Assembly (NCBI RefSeq): GCF_011355085.1
Contig: NZ_VXCP01000016.1
Location: 186,001 to 250,000, forward strand
Reading direction: 5' to 3'
DNA length: 64,000 nt
Source: Pseudomonas akapageensis
GTDB taxonomy: Bacteria > Pseudomonadota > Gammaproteobacteria > Pseudomonadales > Pseudomonadaceae
Shown here: piece by piece, positions 17,315 to 26,336 of the stretch
How the letters are laid out: every line of letters begins with the position of its first letter
Numbering within the stretch: the stretch's first letter is position 1
Made by a program: the position numbers and the translations under genes
Notes under the pieces: model-generated
The model's database searches: none
The model's input: the letters and a program-made list of their open reading frames with translations, nothing else
What the model was told of the DNA's origin: nothing

Positions 17315-18813
17315 TAATGCTCCGGGACGCCGAGTGGCTGCTCGGCAGGTTTGTCTGTCGGTGGCGGCAACGGCTTTTGCGGGACGGTTGGCCCGGTCGT
17401 GACGATCACCAGTTTATCGGCAGCCAGGTGCTTGTTCATGGCGCTCTTGATTTGCTCTTTGGTCAGACTCTGGGACTGTTCCATAAAGTCTTCCAGATAG
17501 CTCAACGGCAGATTATAGAAGCCGATTGCCCCCAATTGGCCGACGATGCTCGCATTGCTGGCATTGGACAGCGGGAAACTGCCGGCCAGCTCGCGCTTGG
17601 CGTCGTCCAGTTCCTGCTGGGTAGGGCCGCTCTTGAGGTAATCGCGCAACAGGTCCTGGACCAGTTGCAGGGTGCCTTCGCTCAGTTCGGCGCGGGTCTG
17701 CAGGTTGATCATGAATGGGCCGCGCGCCTGCATGGGGCTGAAGCCAGAATAGATGCCGTAGGTCAGGCCGCGCTTTTCCCGTACTTCACTCATCAGGCGC
17801 GTACCGAAGCTGCCGCCGCCAAGGATCTGGTTACCCAGCGACAGTGCTGCGTAGTCCGGGTCGTCACGGTCGATGCCCAGTTGCGCGAGCATCAGGTGGG
17901 TCTGCTTGGACGGGAACTCGATATGCGTCACTCCGGGCTTGGGGTCGCTCGGTTCTGCGACCTTGGCCAGGGCCGGGCCCTTGGGCAGCGCGGCGGAAAC
18001 CTGCGCGGCGATGCTTTCGGCCTCGCTGCGGGACAGGTCGCCGACCAAGGCAATTACGACGTTGCCGGCGGCGTAGGCCTTGTTGTGGAAGGCGCGCATC
18101 TGATCGACGGTAATGCCCGGGATGCTCTGCGCGTTGCCATCACTGGAATGTGCGTACGGATGTGTACCGTACAGCTGTTTGAACAGCTCAAGACCGGCCA
18201 GTTTGCCCGGGTTTTGCTTCTGGTATTCAAAACCGGCCAGCAACTGGTTCTTGATGCGGGCCAGCGAGTCGGTCGGGAAAGTCGGTTTGCCGACCACCTC
18301 GGCGAACAGCGCCAGGGCAGGCTCGCGCTTGTCTGCTGCACTCAGGCTGCGCAGGGAGGCCACGGCCATGTCGCGGTAGGCGCCGTTGCCGAAGTCTGCG
18401 CCCAGGCCTTCGAAACCCTCGGCGATCGCGCTGACATCCTTGCCGGCCACGCCTTCGTTGAGCATGGCGTTGGTCAGCGTGGCCACTCCTGGCACGTCCT
18501 GATCCTGGCTGCTGCCGGCGGCAAAGGTCAGGCGCAGGTCGAACATTGGCAGCTCGCGCGCTTCGACGAACAATACCTTGGCGCCTTCGGCGGTGTTCCA
18601 GGTCTGGATGTCCAGGTGTCGACGGGTCGGCGGCTTGGTGTCCAGTTCAGCCAGGGACTGCAAGGTGTTGGCCGGCCTTGCTGCGGTACTGGCGTCTGCC
18701 TTGGCTGCGTCGCCGGACTGTACCGGACGGGCGATGAATACGCCGAGCAGTACCACCAGCAACAGAATACCCAGGCCAATCAGGGCATAGCGGGGCGTAT
18801 TACGCTCACTCAT
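17314..18813 (-). CDS. M16 peptidase-like protein without zinc site, membrane anchored
   Basis: The 499-residue protein has one N-terminal membrane segment (about residues 10-30, LIGLGILLLVVLLGVFIA) and then two insulinase-like domains. Where the active partner has HxxEH, this one reads LTNAMLNEG, so the zinc ligands are missing. The arginine-tyrosine end of the second domain (RGLTYGIYSGF) that helps bind substrate is kept. This is the pattern of the non-catalytic half of a two-protein M16 enzyme. It overlaps the upstream peptidase gene by eight bases and the rsmD start by one. The periplasmic substrate is unknown. Confidence 0.85.
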   Translation of the reverse strand: MSERNTPRYALIGLGILLLVVLLGVFIARPVQSGDAAKADASTAARPANTLQSLAELDTKPPTRRHLDIQTWNTAEGAKVLFVEARELPMFDLRLTFAAGSSQDQDVPGVATLTNAMLNEGVAGKDVSAIAEGFEGLGADFGNGAYRDMAVASLRSLSAADKREPALALFAEVVGKPTFPTDSLARIKNQLLAGFEYQKQNPGKLAGLELFKQLYGTHPYAHSSDGNAQSIPGITVDQMRAFHNKAYAAGNVVIALVGDLSRSEAESIAAQVSAALPKGPALAKVAEPSDPKPGVTHIEFPSKQTHLMLAQLGIDRDDPDYAALSLGNQILGGGSFGTRLMSEVREKRGLTYGIYSGFSPMQARGPFMINLQTRAELSEGTLQLVQDLLRDYLKSGPTQQELDDAKRELAGSFPLSNASNASIVGQLGAIGFYNLPLSYLEDFMEQSQSLTKEQIKSAMNKHLAADKLVIVTTGPTVPQKPLPPPTDKPAEQPLGVPEH

Positions 18814-20161
18814 GAGCTGTTTCCTCGGGCAAAACATGGGCAACGCTGAGGCGTTCGCGGGTGAAATAGGTGCTGGCCGCCTTCTGGATGTCGGCTGGGG
18901 TCACGCTTTTCAGCTCGTCGAGTTCGCTGTCGATGAGTTTCCACGACAAGCCGACGGTTTCCAGTTGGCCGATGGTGGTCGCCTGGCTGCTGATCGAGTC
19001 GCGATCGTAAACCAGCCCGGCGATGACCTGGGCGCGAACCCGCTCCAGCTCTTCGGCCGAAGGTGGCGTTTTTTTCAGATCGTCGAGCAATTGCCAGAAG
19101 CCCTTCTCGACTTCGTCCAGGGTCTTGTTCTTCTGGGTATTGGGCGTTGCCGAGAGCGTGAACTGGCTATCGCCACGGGTGAACGGGTTGTAGCTGGCCG
19201 AAGCGCCGGACACCAGTTCCTGGTCGCGTTCCAGCTGTGTCGACAGACGGGCGCTGTAGCCGCCATCGAGCAGGGCCTCGATCAGGCGCAGGGCATGCAC
19301 CTGGCGCGGATCCTTGGCAGTGGCAAGACCTGGCACGTTGAAGCCGAAGATCACGCTCGGCAGCTGCGTGCGCACATGCAGGGTCAATTGGCGCAGGCCG
19401 GGCTCTGCCAGTTCCAGCGGCAACTTCGCCGCGGGTGTCGGGCGCTTGGGGATGTCGCCGAAATAGCGCTGGGCCAGTGCTTTGACTTCATCCGGGGTGA
19501 CATCGCCGACCACCACCAGGGTGGCATTGTTGGGCACGTACCAGGATTGATACCAGTGGCGCAGCTCTTCGACTTTCATCCGCTCGAGGTCGGCCATCCA
19601 GCCGATGGTCGGGGTGTGATAGCCGCTGGCCGGGTACGCCATGGCCTTGAACAGCTCGAACGCCTTGGAGCTGGGGTTGTCGTCCGTGCGCAGGCGACGC
19701 TCTTCCTTGATGACCTCGATTTCACGGGTGAACTCGTCGGCCGGCAGGCGCAGGCTGGCCATGCGGTCGGCCTCCAGCTCCAGGGCGACGCCCAGGCGGT
19801 CCCGGGCCAGCACCTGGTAATAAGCGGTGTAGTCGTCGCTGGTGAAGGCGTTTTCTTCGGCGCCAAGATCGCGAAGTATCCGCGAAGCTTCGCCTGGGCC
19901 GATTTTTTCACTGCCCTTGAACATCATGTGTTCCAGAGCGTGGGACAAACCGGTCTGGCCAGGCGTCTCGTAACTGGAACCAACCTTGTACCAGACCTGT
20001 GAAACCACCACCGGCGCGCGGTGATCTTCACGCACGACCACTTTCAGGCCATTGTCGAGGATGAACTCATGGGTGGGTTGCGAATCGGCGGCAAAGGCTG
20101 CGAACGGCAGACAAACTGTGCTGAGCAACAGGCCAGCGGCGCGGCGGGCTAGAGCATTCAT
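18806..20161 (-). CDS. Zinc peptidase, M16 family (pitrilysin-like), periplasmic
   Basis: The 451-residue precursor has a signal peptide (MNALARRAAGLLLSTVCLPF and on to AFA). The inverted zinc motif is HALEH (about residue 75) with the distal Glu in EVIKEERR. The second domain carries the usual LLDGGYSARLSTQLE motif. It should be the catalytic subunit acting with the neighbouring zinc-less M16 protein in the periplasm; targets are unknown, processing or clean-up of peptides being likely. The ATG at 20161 gives a proper signal peptide; longer readings add unlike residues. It is divergent from ftsY. Confidence 0.9.
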   Translation of the reverse strand: MNALARRAAGLLLSTVCLPFAAFAADSQPTHEFILDNGLKVVVREDHRAPVVVSQVWYKVGSSYETPGQTGLSHALEHMMFKGSEKIGPGEASRILRDLGAEENAFTSDDYTAYYQVLARDRLGVALELEADRMASLRLPADEFTREIEVIKEERRLRTDDNPSSKAFELFKAMAYPASGYHTPTIGWMADLERMKVEELRHWYQSWYVPNNATLVVVGDVTPDEVKALAQRYFGDIPKRPTPAAKLPLELAEPGLRQLTLHVRTQLPSVIFGFNVPGLATAKDPRQVHALRLIEALLDGGYSARLSTQLERDQELVSGASASYNPFTRGDSQFTLSATPNTQKNKTLDEVEKGFWQLLDDLKKTPPSAEELERVRAQVIAGLVYDRDSISSQATTIGQLETVGLSWKLIDSELDELKSVTPADIQKAASTYFTRERLSVAHVLPEETAHE

Positions 20162-20392
20162 TCGTTTTTTAACCTGTAGGACTGCCCGCGTGGTCTTAGC
20201 GTCTGCGGGCGAGGAGGTGCTAGGATACTGATCCGGTGAACTGGCGACCATGCCTGGTTGAGGAGAGCCCATTGGGTATCTCTACCAAATGTTACGTATG
20301 AACGAGCCGGACAAAAAATAGTCTGTTCTGCGTTATTAGAATTTTCTGAGGCGCCGCATTGGCGCGTCGCTACCTTGAGATAGCCGTCTTCC

Positions 20393-21967
20393 ATGTTTGG
20401 TTCCAACGACGACAAAAAGACCCCGGCCCCGGCTGGAGAAAAGAAAAGCCTGTTCGGATGGTTGCGCAAAAAGCCGCAACAACCCGTTGCCGAACAGCCA
20501 CAGACACCTGCGCCCGCAGAACTTGCGCCGACCACCCCGGTGGAAACGGCTGCGCCAGAAGCGCTCATTCCTGCCCCGGCCGAGACTACGCCTGAGGTTG
20601 CAGCGGCACCAGTGGTGCCGCCTGTCGGTTTGATATTGCCGGTACCCGAAGAACCGGTCGCGCTGGTTGCGGATCTTGAGCCCCATCAACCGCCGCCGAT
20701 CCCTGTGCGCCCCGAAATCGTTCCGGAGCCGGTAGTTTGGGTAGCGCCGCAGCCGCAGCCGCAGCCGACGCCAGTCGTTACTCAGCCTGCCCCGGCACCG
20801 GTTGTACCTGCACCTGCGCCTGTGTTCGTTGCACCAACCCCTGCGCCCGTCGTGGAAGCTGCGGCACCTGCGCCTGCGCCTGTGTTCGTTGCGCCAACCC
20901 CTGCGCCTGTCGCGGAAACTGCTGCACCTGCACCTGCACCTGCACCTGCACCTGCACCTGCACAGGCCGCCGTACCTGCTGCACCGGCCCCTGCGCCCGT
21001 CGAGGTAGTTGCCCCCGTGCAAAGCGAAGAGGCCAAGGTCGGTTTCTTCGCCCGCCTCAAGCAGGGGCTGTCGAAAACCAGCGCCAGTATTGGCGAAGGC
21101 ATGGCCAGCCTGTTCCTGGGCAAGAAGGTTATCGATGACGACCTGCTCGATGAAATCGAAACGCGCCTGCTGACCGCCGACGTGGGCGTCGACGCGACTT
21201 CAGTCATCGTTCAGAGCCTGACCCAGAAAGTTGCCCGCAAGCAGCTGGCCGACGCCGATGCGTTGTACAAGTCCCTGCAAGGCGAGCTGGCTGACATGCT
21301 CAAGCCGGTCGAGCGGCCGCTGAAGATTCACTCGCAGAACAAACCCTTCGTGATTCTGGTGGTTGGCGTCAACGGTGCCGGGAAAACCACCACCATCGGC
21401 AAACTGGCCAAGAAACTGCAGCTCGAAGGCAAGAAAGTCATGCTCGCGGCCGGCGACACCTTCCGTGCGGCGGCGGTCGAGCAGTTGCAGGTCTGGGGCG
21501 AGCGTAACCAGATTCCAGTGATCGCCCAGCACACCGGTGCCGACTCGGCTTCGGTCATCTTTGATGCCGTGCAGGCGGCCAAGGCCCGTGGCATCGATGT
21601 GTTGATCGCCGATACCGCTGGTCGGTTGCACACCAAAGACAATTTGATGGAAGAGCTGAAAAAAGTACGCCGGGTGATCGGCAAGCTCGATGCCGATGCG
21701 CCGCATGAAGTGCTGTTGGTGCTGGATGCCGGAACCGGGCAGAACGCCATCAACCAGGCCAAACAGTTCAACCAGACCGTCGAATTGACAGGCCTGGCCC
21801 TGACCAAACTCGACGGCACGGCCAAGGGCGGGGTAATTTTCGCCCTGGCCAAGCAGTTCAATCTGCCGATCCGCTACATTGGTGTGGGTGAAGGTATCGA
21901 TGACCTGCGCACCTTTGAAGCTGAAAACTTCGTTAAAGCGCTATTTGCCGAGCGGGAGCGCCCATGA
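20393..21967 (+). CDS. ftsY: Signal recognition particle receptor FtsY
   Basis: The 524-residue GTPase receives SRP-ribosome complexes at the membrane for cotranslational insertion. The N-terminus is charged (KKSLFGWLRKKP), followed by a long acidic, Pro/Ala-rich linker (about residues 40-205), then the NG domain with GVNGAGKTTTIGKLAKKL, DTAGRLHTKDN and TKLDGTAKGG. The linker contains two copies of a 60-base tandem unit (20815-20934) and seven CTGCAC hexamers (20922-20963). A ribosome site is weak. It heads the ftsY-ftsE-ftsX operon; the next gene overlaps by four bases. Confidence 0.97.
   Translation: MFGSNDDKKTPAPAGEKKSLFGWLRKKPQQPVAEQPQTPAPAELAPTTPVETAAPEALIPAPAETTPEVAAAPVVPPVGLILPVPEEPVALVADLEPHQPPPIPVRPEIVPEPVVWVAPQPQPQPTPVVTQPAPAPVVPAPAPVFVAPTPAPVVEAAAPAPAPVFVAPTPAPVAETAAPAPAPAPAPAPAQAAVPAAPAPAPVEVVAPVQSEEAKVGFFARLKQGLSKTSASIGEGMASLFLGKKVIDDDLLDEIETRLLTADVGVDATSVIVQSLTQKVARKQLADADALYKSLQGELADMLKPVERPLKIHSQNKPFVILVVGVNGAGKTTTIGKLAKKLQLEGKKVMLAAGDTFRAAAVEQLQVWGERNQIPVIAQHTGADSASVIFDAVQAAKARGIDVLIADTAGRLHTKDNLMEELKKVRRVIGKLDADAPHEVLLVLDAGTGQNAINQAKQFNQTVELTGLALTKLDGTAKGGVIFALAKQFNLPIRYIGVGEGIDDLRTFEAENFVKALFAERERP
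20815..20934 (+). repeat. Two tandem 60-base repeats within ftsY
   Basis: Bases 20815-20874 and 20875-20934 match with a few substitutions. Each encodes about 20 residues of the type APAPVFVAPTPAPV plus a variable Glu/Ala end. The unit keeps the reading frame. Confidence 0.8.
20922..20963 (+). repeat. Seven perfect CTGCAC hexamers within ftsY
   Basis: CTGCAC is repeated seven times without error and encodes alternating Ala-Pro. Because the unit is six bases, copy number changes by slippage would shorten or lengthen the linker without shifting frame. Confidence 0.9.
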
Positions 21968-22635
21968 TTCGATTCGAACAGGTCGGTAAACGCTATCCGA
22001 ACGGACACGTCGGCTTGCATGAGCTGAGCTTTCGAGTGCGTCGGGGGGAGTTTCTGTTCGTGACCGGCCACTCCGGTGCCGGCAAAAGTACCTTGCTGCG
22101 CCTGCTGCTGGCGATGGAACGTCCGACCACCGGCAAGCTGCTGCTGGCTGGCCAGGACCTGGGGCAGATCAGCAATGCGCAGATTCCGTTCCTGCGCCGC
22201 CAGATCGGCGTTGTGTTCCAGAATCACCAGTTGCTGTTCGACCGCACGGTGTTCAACAACGTGGCCTTGCCGCTGCAGATTCTCGGTCTGTCCAAGCCCG
22301 AGATCGCCAAGCGCGTGGATTCGGCGCTCGAGCGGGTTGCCCTGTCGGACAAGGCCGACCTGTACCCGGGGGACCTGTCGACCGGTCAGCAACAACGCGT
22401 TGGCATTGCCCGGGCCATCGTGCACCGGCCGGCATTGCTGTTGGCCGATGAACCGACCGGTAACCTCGACCCGCGCCTGGCTGCGGAAATCATGGGTGTT
22501 TTCGAAGATATCAACCGCCTGGGTACCAGCGTTCTGATCGCCAGTCACGACCTGGCGCTGATCGCGCGCATGCGCCATCGCATGCTGACCCTGCAGCGCG
22601 GCCGCTTGATCGGCGACGGGGAGGCCGCACAATGA
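21964..22635 (+). CDS. ftsE: Cell division ATP-binding protein FtsE
   Basis: The 223-residue ABC ATPase has Walker [12 protein letters not shown], the signature LSTGQQQRV and Walker [14 protein letters not shown]. With FtsX it forms the inner-membrane complex that drives peptidoglycan amidase activation at the septum. It overlaps ftsY by four bases (ATGA) and ftsX by four, so all three are translated together. The signature helix reads LSTGQQQR rather than LSGGQQQR, a small change common in this family. Confidence 0.97.
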   Translation: MIRFEQVGKRYPNGHVGLHELSFRVRRGEFLFVTGHSGAGKSTLLRLLLAMERPTTGKLLLAGQDLGQISNAQIPFLRRQIGVVFQNHQLLFDRTVFNNVALPLQILGLSKPEIAKRVDSALERVALSDKADLYPGDLSTGQQQRVGIARAIVHRPALLLADEPTGNLDPRLAAEIMGVFEDINRLGTSVLIASHDLALIARMRHRMLTLQRGRLIGDGEAAQ

Positions 22636-23660
22636 GTGCAACACGTAGTCCAAAGGTTTCTGATCGCGTAGCCCCTAATGCGGCCGATCCTCAGCCGGAA
22701 AAGAAAAAGAAGATTCGCGAGGAAGACGACGGTCCGGACTTCGGCACCCTGTTCCATGCCTGGCTGGAAAGCCATCGCTCGAGTCTGCTCGACAGTCTGC
22801 GGCGCCTGGGCAAGCAGCCGATCGGCAGTTTCTTTACCTGCCTGGTGATGGCGATCGCATTAAGCCTGCCGATGGGCTTGTCCTTGCTGCTCGGTAACGT
22901 CGAGCGCCTGGGTGGTTCCTGGCAGCGCGCCGCACAGATTTCGCTGTACCTGCAACTGGACACCAGCAGCCGTGATGGCGAGGCCCTACGCGATCAGGTC
23001 AAGGCGCTGCCGGGTGTGGCGGAGGCCGAATACGTCAGCCGCGAGCAGGCGCTCGATGAGTTCCAGAAGCAATCCGGACTGGGCGAGGCCCTGCGCGAGC
23101 TGCCGGAAAACCCGCTGCCCGGTGTCGTGGTAGTCACGCCCAAGGAAGTCGACAAGGCGGGGCTGGATGCCTTGCGTCAGCAGTTGGCCGAGTTGCCCAA
23201 GGTCGAACAGGCCCAGCTCGACCTGGTATGGGTCGAGCGTCTGGCGGCAATCCTGAAACTGGGTGATCGTTTTGTCTTCGGCCTTACCGTCTTGCTGGTC
23301 CTGGCTTTGTTGCTCGTAATTGGTAACACAATTCGCCTGCACATCGAGAACCGTCGTACGGAGATCGAAGTCATCAAGCTGGTAGGCGGGACTGATAGCT
23401 ATGTGCGTAGGCCTTTTCTCTACATGGGCGCGCTTTATGGCATGGGCGCCGGCGTATTTTCGTGGGGCGTTCTGGCCTACGGGCTGAACTGGCTGAATGG
23501 CGCGGTTGTCGGGCTTGCCGGTTTGTATGGCAGTGACTTCTCTTTGGCAGGGGTGCCGATGGCCGATGGTCTGTCGCTCTTGCTTGGAGCGGTCCTGTTA
23601 GGGTATATCGGTGCTTGGATTGCGGTCGCCCGTCATTTGAGCGAGTTGGCACCGCGATAA
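22632..23660 (+). CDS. ftsX: Cell division membrane protein FtsX
   Basis: The 342-residue partner of FtsE has a charged cytoplasmic N-terminus of about 70 residues (KKKKIREEDDGPDFG), a first membrane segment FTCLVMAIALSLPMGLSLLL, a periplasmic loop of about 130 residues and three more membrane segments at the end. The periplasmic loop binds the activators of septal amidases in the family. The last stretch is GYIGAWIAVARHLSELAPR. Coupled to ftsE by ATGA. Confidence 0.96.
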   Translation: MSATRSPKVSDRVAPNAADPQPEKKKKIREEDDGPDFGTLFHAWLESHRSSLLDSLRRLGKQPIGSFFTCLVMAIALSLPMGLSLLLGNVERLGGSWQRAAQISLYLQLDTSSRDGEALRDQVKALPGVAEAEYVSREQALDEFQKQSGLGEALRELPENPLPGVVVVTPKEVDKAGLDALRQQLAELPKVEQAQLDLVWVERLAAILKLGDRFVFGLTVLLVLALLLVIGNTIRLHIENRRTEIEVIKLVGGTDSYVRRPFLYMGALYGMGAGVFSWGVLAYGLNWLNGAVVGLAGLYGSDFSLAGVPMADGLSLLLGAVLLGYIGAWIAVARHLSELAPR

Positions 23661-23696
23661 TGTCTTTTTGCTTGTATTGACCTTTTCATTTTTTAG

Positions 23697-23724
23697 GGAA
23701 CTTGTTTTCCGGTTTCCGGTCAAT
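23697..23724 (+). promoter_or_regulatory. AlgU (sigma-E)-type promoter of rpoH
   Basis: GGAACTT (23697-23703), 16 bases, then TCAAT (23720-23724) resembles the sigma-E/AlgU consensus GAACTT-N16/17-TCTGA. It lies about 50 bases before the rpoH start, in the only intergenic gap of the cluster. In P. aeruginosa rpoH is known to have an AlgU-dependent promoter. The motif is seen; use is inferred. Confidence 0.6.
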
Positions 23725-23773
23725 GTCGCAGTGCTGAAAATGCACGAGTCTAGTGAGTCGGAGGTTTTTTCGT

Positions 23774-24628
23774 ATGACCACTTCTTTGCAACCTGCGTAT
23801 GCTCTGGTCCCGGGTGCGAACCTGGAGGCTTATGTGCACACGGTGAACAGCATTCCATTGCTGACGCCGGAGCAGGAGCGTGAACTGGCCGAGAGTCTCT
23901 ACTATGAGCAGGATCTTGGGGCGGCTCGGCAGATGGTGCTCGCCCACCTGCGTTTTGTCGTGCATATCGCACGCAGCTATTCCGGCTATGGCCTGGCCCA
24001 GGCCGACCTGATCCAGGAAGGTAACGTCGGCCTGATGAAGGCCGTGAAGCGCTTCAACCCTGAAATGGGCGTGCGCCTGGTGTCGTTCGCCGTGCACTGG
24101 ATCAAGGCAGAAATCCACGAATTCATTCTGCGCAACTGGCGCATCGTCAAGGTCGCCACAACCAAGGCCCAGCGCAAGCTGTTCTTCAACCTGCGCAGCC
24201 AGAAGAAGCGTCTGGCCTGGCTGAACAACGAAGAAGTCCACCGCGTGGCCGAAAGCCTGGGCGTGGAGCCGCGTGAAGTCCGCGAGATGGAAAGCCGTCT
24301 GACCGGCCAGGACATGGCTTTCGACCCAGCGGCCGAAGCCGATGACGACAGCGCCTTCCAGTCGCCGGCCAACTACCTGGAAGACCACCGTTACGACCCG
24401 GCGCGTCAATTGGAGGATGCGGACTGGAGCGACAACTCCAACAGCAACCTGCATGAGGCGCTGGAAGTGCTGGACGAGCGTAGCCGTGACATCCTCTACC
24501 AGCGCTGGCTGGCAGAAGAGAAGGCCACGCTGCATGACCTGGCGCAGAAGTACAATGTGTCGGCAGAGCGTATTCGCCAGTTGGAGAAGAACGCGATGAA
24601 CAAGCTCAAGGTTTCGATTGCGGCCTGA
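23774..24628 (+). CDS. rpoH: Heat-shock sigma factor RpoH (sigma 32)
   Basis: The 284-residue sigma factor has region 2 ([36 protein letters not shown]), the RpoH box QRKLFFNLR and region 4 ending with [19 protein letters not shown]. It directs heat-shock gene transcription. The ATG at 23774 lies nine bases after GGAGG; a slightly upstream ATG at 23753 would separate the site from the start. Upstream is an AlgU-type promoter and downstream a strong terminator, so it can be transcribed alone as well as from ftsYEX. Confidence 0.97.
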   Translation: MTTSLQPAYALVPGANLEAYVHTVNSIPLLTPEQERELAESLYYEQDLGAARQMVLAHLRFVVHIARSYSGYGLAQADLIQEGNVGLMKAVKRFNPEMGVRLVSFAVHWIKAEIHEFILRNWRIVKVATTKAQRKLFFNLRSQKKRLAWLNNEEVHRVAESLGVEPREVREMESRLTGQDMAFDPAAEADDDSAFQSPANYLEDHRYDPARQLEDADWSDNSNSNLHEALEVLDERSRDILYQRWLAEEKATLHDLAQKYNVSAERIRQLEKNAMNKLKVSIAA

Positions 24629-24650
24629 GATTGATGCGCAGATAGCAAAA

Positions 24651-24676
24651 AGCCCCGATTTGATCGGGGCTTTTTT
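24651..24676 (+). terminator. Intrinsic terminator of rpoH
   Basis: Stem AGCCCCGAT/ATCGGGGCT (24651-24659 with 24663-24671), loop TTG, followed by a run of six T. Four A precede it on the left, so it may also work in reverse. Confidence 0.92.
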
Positions 24677-24712
24677 GTTTCAGGTGGATTATTTGTTGTC
24701 TGGTCGGGCCTA

Positions 24713-24796
24713 ATCGCTGGCAAGTCGAGTCGTCGCACCGCAGCTCCCACAGGGAATATACAACGCCGACCCTGTGGGAGTTGGCTTGCCAGCGAT
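24713..24796. repeat. REP doublet (REPIN), GCTGGCAAG / CTCCCACAGGG family
   Basis: ATCGCTGGCAAG (24713-24724) with CTCCCACAGGG are mirrored by CCCTGTGGGAG and CTTGCCAGCGAT (24785-24796). Related doublets stand at 27888-27979 and 37143-37242. It lies between rpoH and mtgA, which converge. Confidence 0.85.
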
Positions 24797-24812
24797 AGGG
24801 CCCTCAAGGTCT

Positions 24813-25535
24813 TCACTGCGCCCAAGGCGACTTCCGCACCGAATCCATCTGCACCAGATAACTACTACCCCCCAACTGCCGCATCTGCTGGCGAATCCAC
24901 CCCGCCCGCCGGGCAACATAGGGGCTCGGATGGCTGGCATCCCATTGCCGGGGATTGGGCAGCACTGCCGCCAGCAGACTTGCCTGCTGGCGCGACAGGC
25001 GCGCTGCGGTTACGTCGAAGTGATGTTGTGCCGCGGCTTCGGCGCCGAACACGCCTTTGTCCCATTCGGCGCTGTTGAGGTAGACCTCAAGAATGCGTTG
25101 TTTAGGCCAGAGCACTTCGATCAAGGCGGTGAACCAGGCCTCCAGACCTTTGCGCAGCCAGCTGCGGCCGGACCAGAGGAACAGGTTCTTCGAGACCTGC
25201 TGGCTGAGGGTGCTGGCACCGCGCAAGGTGCCGCCCCGTTCGTTATGGGCAAATGCGGCCTGAATCGCGCCAATGTCGAAGCCCCAATGTTCGGCAAACT
25301 TCTGGTCTTCGCCGGCGATCACGGCAACCTTGAGCTCGTCGGAGATTTCTTCCCAAGGGCGCCAGCTGCGTTGCAGGTCGATCGGCTCGCCATCGAACCA
25401 GGACTCGATCTTGCGTTCGACCATCAGGGCGGTGCCCGGTGGCGGGACCCAGCGAAAGATCAGCACCAGCAATACGCTGCCCGCTGCGAACCACAGCAGG
25501 GCTTTCGTGAAGTGGCGGAAGTATGAACGCAGCAT
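24813..25535 (-). CDS. mtgA: Monofunctional peptidoglycan glycosyltransferase
   Basis: The 240-residue GT51 enzyme has one membrane anchor (ALLWFAAGSVLLVLIFRWV) and the glycosyltransferase motifs EDQKFAEHWGFD, GASTLSQQVSKNLFLW and LEVYLNSAEWDKG. It polymerises lipid II into glycan strands in the periplasm without a transpeptidase domain. Start: MLRSYFRHF at 25535 fits the homologues; an in-frame ATG at 25568 overlaps a perfect TATAAT (25567-25572, minus strand), which would put that ATG at or before the transcript start. Divergent from the DUF423 gene. Confidence 0.93.
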   Translation of the reverse strand: MLRSYFRHFTKALLWFAAGSVLLVLIFRWVPPPGTALMVERKIESWFDGEPIDLQRSWRPWEEISDELKVAVIAGEDQKFAEHWGFDIGAIQAAFAHNERGGTLRGASTLSQQVSKNLFLWSGRSWLRKGLEAWFTALIEVLWPKQRILEVYLNSAEWDKGVFGAEAAAQHHFDVTAARLSRQQASLLAAVLPNPRQWDASHPSPYVARRAGWIRQQMRQLGGSSYLVQMDSVRKSPWAQ

Positions 25536-25613
25536 AGATGGCTTGGCCGAACCGGTTGAGCGCGCCATTATACAGACCCTTTGCAACCAAACGCTTCTGA
25601 CTGGAGTTCGCCC

Positions 25614-25985
25614 ATGCTTCGTGGTTTTCTAATGCTGGCTGCTTTCTTCGGCTTTACCGGGGTAGGGCTCGGCGCATTTGCCGCCCATGGGTTGAAGAAT
25701 CGGTTAAGCAGCGAGTATCTGGCGATCTTCCATACCGGTGTCAATTACCAACTGGTGCATACCCTGGCATTGCTGGCGGTTGCGGTGTTGGCCACGCAAC
25801 TGCCCGGGCGCCTGGTCACCTGGGCCGGCGGTCTGTTCTGCGTGGGGATCGTGCTGTTCTCCGGTAGCCTGTACCTGTTGACCCTGACCGGCGTCAGCAA
25901 GCTGGGCATCATCACCCCCTTCGGTGGCCTGGCGTTTCTGGCCGGCTGGCTGTGCCTGGGGCTGGCCGCCTGGCGACTGACTTGA
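25614..25985 (+). CDS. DUF423 family membrane protein (YgdD-like)
   Basis: The 123-residue protein has four hydrophobic segments and the family opening GFTGVGLGAFAAHGLKNRL, with the conserved histidine in NYQLVHTLALL. DUF423 proteins are inner-membrane proteins of unknown function. The ATG at 25614 (MLRGFLMLAAFFGF) follows GGAG. It precedes thiS by 100 bases but shares no known function. Confidence 0.88.
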   Translation: MLRGFLMLAAFFGFTGVGLGAFAAHGLKNRLSSEYLAIFHTGVNYQLVHTLALLAVAVLATQLPGRLVTWAGGLFCVGIVLFSGSLYLLTLTGVSKLGIITPFGGLAFLAGWLCLGLAAWRLT

Positions 25986-26085
25986 CTCATGAGTCCAGGT
26001 TGAGACGAATGGCGCCGCTTTGCCTTGGTCATACCGACTGATCGGGCTAGAATGCTGGCCCCTAAAAATGATGGCTGCTGCCTGC

Positions 26086-26286
26086 ATGCGCATTCAATTG
26101 AACGGTGACTCCTTTGAGCTGCCCGATGGCGAGACCGTCGCGGCATTATTGGCCCGGCTTGACCTGACCGGTCGCCGGGTCGCGGTCGAACTGAACCTGG
26201 ATATCGTGCCGCGTAGCCAGCACGCTGCCACCGCGCTGAGCGAAGGCGACCAGGTTGAAGTCGTACACGCCATTGGCGGCGGTTGA
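26086..26286 (+). CDS. thiS: Sulfur carrier protein ThiS
   Basis: The 66-residue ubiquitin-like protein ends in VHAIGGG; the terminal glycine is adenylated and thiocarboxylated to deliver sulfur for the thiazole ring of thiamine. The start ATG at 26086 gives MRIQLNGDSFEL, the usual beginning. thiG follows after 50 bases. No TPP riboswitch was recognised upstream. Confidence 0.95.
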   Translation: MRIQLNGDSFELPDGETVAALLARLDLTGRRVAVELNLDIVPRSQHAATALSEGDQVEVVHAIGGG

Positions 26287-26336
26287 CGGTAACCGCGTTC
26301 TACCTGCAAGCACTTCAACCCTGAAGAGGATTTCCG

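Noticed and set aside
17296..18849. 517-codon open frame opposite the second M16 protein
   Set aside because: It is a reflection of the peptidase codon pattern, without motifs or a ribosome site.
20815..20963. Tandem repeats considered as a CRISPR array
   Set aside because: The units are in frame within ftsY, directly adjacent, and without unique spacers.
25986..26085. TPP riboswitch before thiS
   Set aside because: The gap is 100 bases and I could not find the conserved TPP core (CUGAGA and related elements).
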